A DNA stretch of 64,000 nt, from contig JAJEKV010000101.1 of the NCBI GenBank assembly GCA_021234155.1, forward strand, positions 2,213,089-2,277,088, in the 5' to 3' direction. A model generated the notes under the pieces. It had not been told where the DNA came from. It saw only the letters and a list, made by a program, of their open reading frames with translations, and made no database searches. This document shows positions 58,151 through 64,000 of this stretch, piece after piece. Every line of letters begins with the position of its first letter. Positions within the stretch are counted from its first letter, which is position 1. Both the position numbers and the translations under genes were made by a program. This DNA is from Isoetes taiwanensis. Its lineage: Eukaryota; Streptophyta; Lycopodiopsida; Isoetales; Isoetaceae.

Positions 58151-58371
58151 TCAAGCGCTCTCCTCCAAAGAAAATAATAGGAAGGCAAGAAAGGAACCAT
58201 CGAAATAAAACTAAACCCTAAAATACCCTTTCTCGGCCAAACTCAGGTATTTTATCAGTATTTATACGGTTTTAATACAAATACATTCCAAAAACCTTTA
58301 TAAATCTTATGTAAGAAACATACGACATTTCAACCAGCAGACATTAATGGCTCAGCAACCTCTGACAAGGT

Positions 58372-58940
58372 TAAGTCTTGGTGGGTGGTCTTTTGCTTCC
58401 AGATTTCGAGGTCTATGTGTTGGGGTCGCTTTTTAAAAATTTCGACTTTTGTCTTGTGCAAACATTTACACTATATCAAACGGTACCAACTATTTCCTAC
58501 ACATGTGCTACTGTTTTAGCGTTTGTTATTTGTTAGCTTGTCATTCAGCGCTAAAGTCTCCCTCCTTCAATATGGTACGAATTCTGTTATTTGGCCAAAT
58601 GGGCCCTTTGCTTAGTATATTCTTTGTCTCCCAAATTCTTTTATTGTTTGACCGTTGCATTTTATATTTGACAAAATGTTATGGAGATTCAAAGAGGACT
58701 TGCTTATAACGGCATCTTTTTATGAACGTGAATTGCTTACAACCCTTTTCTTATCTTAAGGAAAACCATAAAAACCATGGATCTGGTGAAAATAATGATG
58801 TAAGCTCTATTACGTCATGAGGTTGTACATCTACTACTTGCTATACACATGTACTTAGTTGGGAAACTTAATGTTTCCTTATATCACTAATATATATACA
58901 GGTATTATTAGATGTGTGGTTTTGTCATCCCATGGGCGTG
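58372..58940. other. No recognised feature
   Basis: The open frame 58449-58709 (+) is hydrophobic by composition of AT-rich DNA, with no motif. This is the host sequence to the right of the 25-bp repeat. Confidence 0.35.
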
Positions 58941-58943
58941 TTC

Positions 58944-59130
58944 ATAGAGATTCATCCCAGCCGTCCAATCACGAAATGGAAGGCCAAGATAATGCCACAT
59001 CATTGTGGGGTGCGGAGGCATTCATGCGCATGCACCACATAGGGATTCATCCCAACTGTCCAATCACGAAATGGAAGGCCACGATCATGCCACCTCATAG
59101 GGGATGTGGAGGCATGCATGGGCATAGCTG
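58944..59130 (+). repeat. 95-bp tandem duplication
   Basis: TTCATCCCAGCCGTCCAATC at 58951 recurs as TTCATCCCAACTGTCCAATC at 59046, each followed by ACGAAATGGAAGGCCA.GAT, ATGCCAC.TCAT and GGAGGCAT.CATG. The ORF 58859-59206 spans this repeat and is probably not a gene. Confidence 0.85.
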
Positions 59131-59309
59131 TCGGATGCAGGAAGTCTTGCCTCGCGTTCAAACAACCATATCTTGCAATGGGGGCATCGGATCAAGGCGG
59201 GGCTAGTGCCGTTGGATTCCTCTCGTCGAGAGCTTTTTAATTAGTAGGTTAGTATCATTTTGTCGCTAGTTTTGTTGCTAGTGGAGCCAATGTGGTCAAA
59301 TTTTAAGAG

Positions 59310-59960
59310 GTCAAATTTTAAGAATTGTTGTGGAATCTTAGAATTTTAAAATCTATGGTAATTAAGAGAATCTTCATGGGACCTAAGAGAATCTAGGAGA
59401 ATCTCAAAAGAATTTTAAGGAATCTACAAGAACCTTAAAGAGAGTCTTTGGAAATGTAGGGGAATCTAAGGGAATCTTCATAACATCTTTGAGAATCTAT
59501 TAGAATCTTAATGGAATCTCGAAGAATCTAGGGGAATCTTCATAGAATCTAAAGGAATCCAAGGGAACCTATATAGAATCTTGGAGAATCTAGCAGAATC
59601 TAGGAACCTAGGGGAATCTTAAGAGAATCTTCGAGAATCTACTTAGAATCTAAAAGAATCTTCATAAAATATAAGAGAATCTAAGGGAATCCTTATGGAA
59701 TCTTAGGAATTCCAGGGATTCGTCATAGAATTTAAAAGAATCTAGGCGAATTTTCATAAAATATTTGAGAATCTAGGGGAATCTTGATAAAATCTTTGAT
59801 AATCTAGGGTAATCTTTTTATATTATAAATCTATGAGAAGCTAGGGGAATCTTCATATAATCTTACGAAATCTATGAAAAGTTTTATAGAATCTTAGGGA
59901 ATTCAAGACAGCCTTAATGATATCTCAAGGGACCAAGGAAATCTTAGAGAAATCCAAGTA
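59310..59960 (+). repeat. Degenerate GAATCT minisatellite array (~650 bp)
   Basis: The hexamer GAATCT recurs at least 25 times at spacings of mostly 10-14 bp, in phrases such as AGAATCTAGGGGAATCTTCATA. The array is strongly A/G-rich on the plus strand, imperfect, and without an exact period. No coding potential. Confidence 0.85.
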
Positions 59961-62150
59961 AAATTTTGTGCGTCATTTTTTGCAGGCCCTAAACCTAACA
60001 ATTTCTTGTATTCATATACATATATGCATAACCATAGCAATAACAACAACATTATGGCAATATTACTGAATCTGTCACATGATCCACAAATTCTGCTACA
60101 TTGATGGATATAGATTGTGCATGTTCAAGGTTCCACATTTCTTTTAGCGACAAGTATTGAGATAACAAAACACTATTAATGGTGGCAATAAGCAAAATGC
60201 AATAGTAGTTTTTTTTTTCTTGAAAGTCATTTTATTCATTAGCATCTCTTTTACATTAAATGAACCACAAAGAGCAGCTTCATGTGACAGTACAAATGCC
60301 CAACCTTGAACTTGTGATCGTTCTAGATTGATGTTGGCCATACTTGAACCCATGACCTCGAAACTATTGAAAATAGTGGCCCTCTCTTCTTTTTGAAGGC
60401 CCCATCCTCTCCTCTCCCATATGGGAAGCGTATATGGAGGGGGTTTCAAAACCTCAGATGTGCCCATGCCTATTGTGAAAACTCTCCATTATATCTTCCT
60501 TCCTGTCCTGTCATGGTCTTCTACTTTTGAGCTCCCATCTCCTGCCTTATCCTGCTCGAGCCTGTTCTTTTCTCCGACTTGAGATGTTTGAACTACCACT
60601 CTAATTCTCTTCTCAGTTGGCTTTTTGCTGCAATCTTTATGGTATGGCTTCTCTTTGTTCTTCTATAATGATTCGATCTTTTGATGATTCGAGCTTTTTG
60701 GAGATGATTTGATCTTAGTGATAACTGCATATTGCAATTTTTATGTTTTTGTGAGGGAAGATATCTTGGTGAGTTTGCATCTGGAGACTCTGTATGCTTC
60801 AAATCTTATTCGTTTGGTTCCAGATCTTTAATCTCTATGTTTATAGATTACACATGTTTGAGAATCAAGTAGTCTTTTCTATTTTTTATTTTGTCGTTAT
60901 ATATGTTGTTTGATTCTCGTTGATCTCATGAGATGCAAGATCGGGGACATTTTGGCATCACTACATGGTGATCTTAAGCAGAACCCTCCTTTTTTTGAGT
61001 ATTCATCATACAAGGGAGTCTCCACCAATTCTTGATGCTACTCCAGAGCTTGGGGATAGATTTCGACTGCTTTCCTCTTCACCCTTCTCTGGGCTGGCCA
61101 TCATTTTTTTTCTTTCTTGTTCCTTCTTTATTGCTTTGCCATGGATTCCAGATGGTCTTCAGAGATACAATTGTTGGTAGAGATAGATTAAATCCTTCTT
61201 GCAAGCAACTCAAAGAGTCTAAGCTTTGTTCTTTAGATCTTTGCGAGGCCATTTTGGGAGGAGCAATATGCGAGCCGCAGGTCGTTTGAAGCAGCTGGAT
61301 TTGCAATCTGGGGGGGCAGGGTCCAGACATGAAGCAATCCAATGTGTGCAGTTTGCATTGGAATTTTCAGGGCTGAGGCATTCTAAATCTAGAGCTCGAG
61401 TAGTTTTGGCCAGAATCTAACATTTTTCCACTCTTTAATCTTCTTCAACCTTCTGGGCCTCGCAAATTAGATCTTGATTGTTAGGGGTGTGCCCAATTGA
61501 TTTTTTGGGGATCCAGTGGCAGTTGGTCGGATTGTAGCAGCTCAAATATACATCTAGTGCAGGCAATTCAAGGTATGTTAACGATTCTTTGAATTTCTTT
61601 GCAAAAGCAGCTCTGGCATGTGCTTTTCCATTGCATCTGACAGAATTATGTTAAATTCCAAATTCTTCCCAATCGAGAAGTCCGGGACGGATTGCTTCTA
61701 AACCATAGATTTGATTAGGGCATCCGACAGAGGATATCTTTACTCTGGTTTGGGTTGATCCTGCCCTCGGGGATCACTATATGGGATCCCCTCATCCAGG
61801 ATCCGGACACGAGATCCCCTTCTCCAGGATCCCATGGTTAACTGCGCAGCTAATGGCTTACTGCACAGTTTAAGCCAATTTTTTTGCCAGATCGAAGCGA
61901 GGCTATTGCAACGCTGCTCTCTTTATTTCCTCCTCCGCTGCTGCTTGCTCCTCTTGTCCACCCGATTTTGATCAGCCATGACTAATCCCATCCGTTTCCG
62001 TGGCAAATTGAGGGAGAAAACGAAATTTGCTCTGAATTTCCCTATAAAGGCCAAGAATTTTGCGTAGTTACTACGCAGTAAGGTGGGATTCCGTCCTTGA
62101 GGATCGCATCTCTTGGAGATCCTGACTTGAGTCATAGCACGGGGGAGTGG
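59961..62150. other. Intergenic, no recognised gene
   Basis: Small frames at 60144-60467 (-), 60965-61289 (+) and 61079-61342 (-) show no conserved motif. A cluster of GGATCC-containing words lies at 61760-61830 (GGGGATCACTATATGGGATCC, GGATCCGGACACGAGATCCCC, CCAGGATCCCATGG), probably a short degenerate repeat. Confidence 0.4.
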
Positions 62151-62159
62151 TTCACGGCG

Positions 62160-63087
62160 GCAGGGTTATGGGGCATGGCAAAATATGGCAAAGTATGGCA
62201 AACATTTGATGGCAAGAGATAACCATTGGAAATTGGAAGGGGAGATACACATCACTAGGGACCTTTATTACTTGAAATATCAATAAAAGGTGATCACATT
62301 ATAAGATGGGGTCGAGGTGATAAAAAAGGGCATTAACTATTTTACTCAAAAGGGCCAAGGTTTCTAAAGATAAGGGCCTTTTCCTTATAAAAGGGCGTTG
62401 ACCAATATTAGGACAAGGTGCACCTTTTGAAGCAGGGTGGACACTCAAATAAGGAAGATATTATTATGGGCAATTGCCTTTTCAAAAAGGCAATGAAGAT
62501 ATAAGAAGGCATCGACCTGTAACAGCGGATTTACCGAGGGCCGACATCGGGCAGCAAGACAGGGCCATGAATAGTGATTCTTGGACCGTGAATAGGGATT
62601 CATGGGCGAACACCAACACCCAGAAATCGGAGCTGCCCAACAGACCGGCTGTCAGGCAGGAGCCAAAGCCGATCAGATGAATTGTGGGCATCAATGGCAA
62701 GCCGAGATCTGTCCTTCTGAGATAGTGAGGAAGTCTGCCAATCTGAGATGATGCAGAAGCTAGCCGACCTCTGCTCGGAGTTGCAGAACCTTGATTTGGG
62801 CCGAGTTCTGTAAACCAGCTTAACTTTAGAGAAGTGGATTCTTCTTATCTGATAAGTGGATTATCAGTTATTGTTCAAGAGCTACGCGGAGTAGCTACAG
62901 AATGTTTGCTGAGGCTTGTAAGCCAATTGCCATCTGCACTGCCATAACCTTGTGGACCCGGTTGGGTGGTTAAACGTGCTCATCAATGTATTTGTCTGTG
63001 ATATATATGATGTTCCTGGATCTTGTTCTTCAAATAAGATGCTGTTGTTCAGCTGTTTAGTTTTTCCATAAACAATGAATTGTATCA
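62160..63087 (+). repeat. Probable 5' LTR (right-edge retrotransposon), start not resolved
   Basis: Ends ...ATTGTATCA, two bases before a perfect initiator-Met PBS. A TATA box TATAAAAG lies at 62386-62393, fitting an LTR promoter. The left edge is unclear. TGGCAAAATATGGCAAAGTATGGCAA repeats lie at 62175-62200. The second LTR would lie beyond the window. Confidence 0.55.
62386..62393 (+). promoter_or_regulatory. TATA box in the putative LTR
   Basis: TATAAAAG, about 700 bp before the LTR end, in a position suitable for transcription of the element at the right edge. Confidence 0.4.
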
Positions 63088-63089
63088 AG

Positions 63090-63101
63090 TGGTATCAGAG
63101 C
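63090..63101 (+). promoter_or_regulatory. Primer binding site, tRNA-iMet type
   Basis: TGGTATCAGAGC is a perfect complement of the plant initiator tRNA-Met 3' end, two bases after the putative LTR end TATCA. It is typical of Ty1/copia and many Ty3/gypsy elements. Confidence 0.8.
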
Positions 63102-64000
63102 GGAAGTTTGCGATTCTTCTGGGAATCTATGGGCTATGGAAACATCACTGGGATTTGAATTCCTACTTTTGATTTGAATCAAAGAAGATGGAACAAGTGG
63201 TGGTATTATACTCTAAGGCTGCGACACACCGAGAATCTTGCAAGTTTATGCTGCAAGTACAGTTGGGTTGAACTTCGTCAAAAAGTGTGTTGGGGGCCAA
63301 GTATATGAGTGAACTGGCAAATCCTTGGCGAATCTTTGGAGCCTGGCATCCAAGTAAGGAGGATTTGACGACTACTATTGCAAGTGAAGCTGGAGCATCA
63401 GTAGCAGAGAAAAGAAAAGTCCGGTGCTTTCGTGGAGAATGCACGAAGCGTATAGGGACCGACTTGTTGAGAACGAGTTCGCGTTATTGGGGAAATTCCT
63501 ATGATCCTTTGGGGGATTATGGAATAAATAAAAGCATCTTGCTTGGAATTGCAGAGTCAGATCGTGGTGATCTGAGAGGCCGATTGGCCGTGGTATAAAT
63601 ATTTGACTTTGGAAGTCATATTAACACTTGACCTTATTTGCAGGTTTGCCTAGTGTTAAGTATTGGGGAGGACACTTTACCTACAAGCTGTCAAGGACAT
63701 GGATGCAAAAATTTGGATGCGGAATCTCAAATTATTTTCCTATAGAACAGACTTATGGGTAAAGTTCGTAAGTTGATTTTCTTTATGCGGAATAGAGAAT
63801 AAGAATTTTATTTCTTGTGTGTATCCATGGTGGATTAGTATCGTGGAGATACAATCAAGTAGTACCGCGGAGGTACGAAAAATAATAACGTACCGCGGAG
63901 GTACAAGGATATATCGTACTGTGGAAGTACGCGGATATCCATAACTGCTTCTAGAGTTTTGCAGAAATTGAAAGAATGGGGACGTGGAGGTTCCAATGGG
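63102..64000 (+). mobile_element. Interior of right-edge LTR retrotransposon (cut by window)
   Basis: Downstream of the PBS, a frame 63287-63598 (containing ELANPWRIFGAWHPSKED) has no recognised gag motif, so Ty1 or Ty3 cannot be decided. It continues into the hairpin series at 63838-63994 and past the window edge. Confidence 0.45.
63838..63994 (+). repeat. Series of short hairpins with compensatory stems
   Basis: Four 15-nt hairpins with 5-bp stems and GYGGA loops: 63838 GTATC-GTGGA-GATAC, 63862 GTACC-GCGGA-GGTAC, 63890 GTACC-GCGGA-GGTAC, 63916 GTACT-GTGGA-AGTAC. A weaker fifth lies at 63979 (GGGAC-GTGGAG-GTTCC, with one G.U pair in RNA). Stem bases change on both sides together while the loop stays constant. 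Confidence 0.8.

Larger units (their letters stand above)
55686..58371 (-). mobile_element. Replitron-like HUH-Rep element bracketed by a 25-bp direct repeat
   Basis: An insert of 2636 bp (55711-58346) lies between two perfect 25-bp copies starting ATGGCTCAGC and ending GACAAGGT (55686-55710 and 58347-58371). Inside, the minus strand encodes a Rep-type HUH endonuclease (57356-58150) and further minus-strand frames. No reverse transcriptase, no poly(A) end, no helicase and no terminal inverted repeats were seen. The left interior edge carries an 18-bp tandem pair (GTGTGTATTATCGCTTAA, then GTGTGTATTATCGCTTCT, 55709-55744). The 25-bp repeat may be a target duplication, a terminal direct repeat of the element, or half of a recombination product. 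Confidence 0.6.

Noticed and set aside
55684-58371. The insert as an LTR or LINE element with long target duplication
   Set aside because: No reverse transcriptase, LTR, PBS or terminal poly(A); the encoded protein is a Rep-type nuclease.
1-64000. CRISPR arrays, bacterial operons, rRNA genes, organellar inserts
   Set aside because: None seen; repeats present are minisatellites and transposon ends, and no rRNA or plastid/mitochondrial gene sequence was recognised.

Overview
This window is nuclear DNA of a land plant. It holds one clear, conserved, plant-type multi-exon gene with GT-AG introns (52142-54443) inside repeat-dominated sequence: nested Ty3/gypsy retrotransposons, a plant-type L1 LINE relic, a Helitron relic and an LTR element running off the right edge. 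Nothing bacterial, organellar or CRISPR-like was seen. The lineage within land plants cannot be fixed from the sequence alone.

Left arm (1-16484): mostly intergenic. It contains a broken, intron-less, long-tailed histone H3 relic resembling the centromeric variant CENH3 (2255-3113), a decayed L1 LINE with an ORF1 DUF4283-like segment and an endonuclease segment (6490-9150), a ~240-bp direct repeat pair (9646/10921), a gene fragment on the minus strand whose exon pair is tandemly duplicated (12087-13170), and unassigned open frames at 15395-16492.

Middle (16485-47968): a nested retrotransposon stack. A minus-strand Ty3/gypsy element (here 'C') has ~1.66-kb LTRs at 16485-18150 and 46314-47968, an initiator-Met-type primer binding site and decayed gag-pol. 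Two related Ty3/gypsy elements were inserted into it: 'A' on the plus strand (21575-32581, flanking GTCTT/ATCTT) and 'B' on the minus strand (34881-43283, perfect 5-bp duplication ATGTG). A and B share LTR ends (TGTTAG...CCCAAACA), gag, an aspartic protease with a DGGS active-site motif, reverse transcriptase, RNase H, integrase and a third coding region between integrase and the 3' LTR. A also has an antisense ORF in that third region. B lacks about 2.6 kb there.

Right arm (47969-64000): a Helitron Rep N-terminal relic (48039-48930); minisatellites; the conserved membrane-protein gene (At1g16860 family), whose 5' exon needs two single-base corrections to read through; then a 2.6-kb insert (55711-58346) bracketed by a perfect 25-bp direct repeat. 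This insert encodes on the minus strand a small Rep-type HUH endonuclease (HLH motif plus YxxKD tyrosine motif) without a helicase. It is the best candidate for an unusual mobile system here (Replitron-like). Downstream are a 95-bp tandem duplication, a ~650-bp GAATCT-rich degenerate array, and an LTR plus tRNA-Met primer site (to 63101), whose interior carries a series of short hairpins with compensatory stem changes (63838-63994).

Most transposon frames are broken by stops and single-base shifts. Because the conserved host gene shows the same kind of single-base shifts, some may be assembly errors and not decay.
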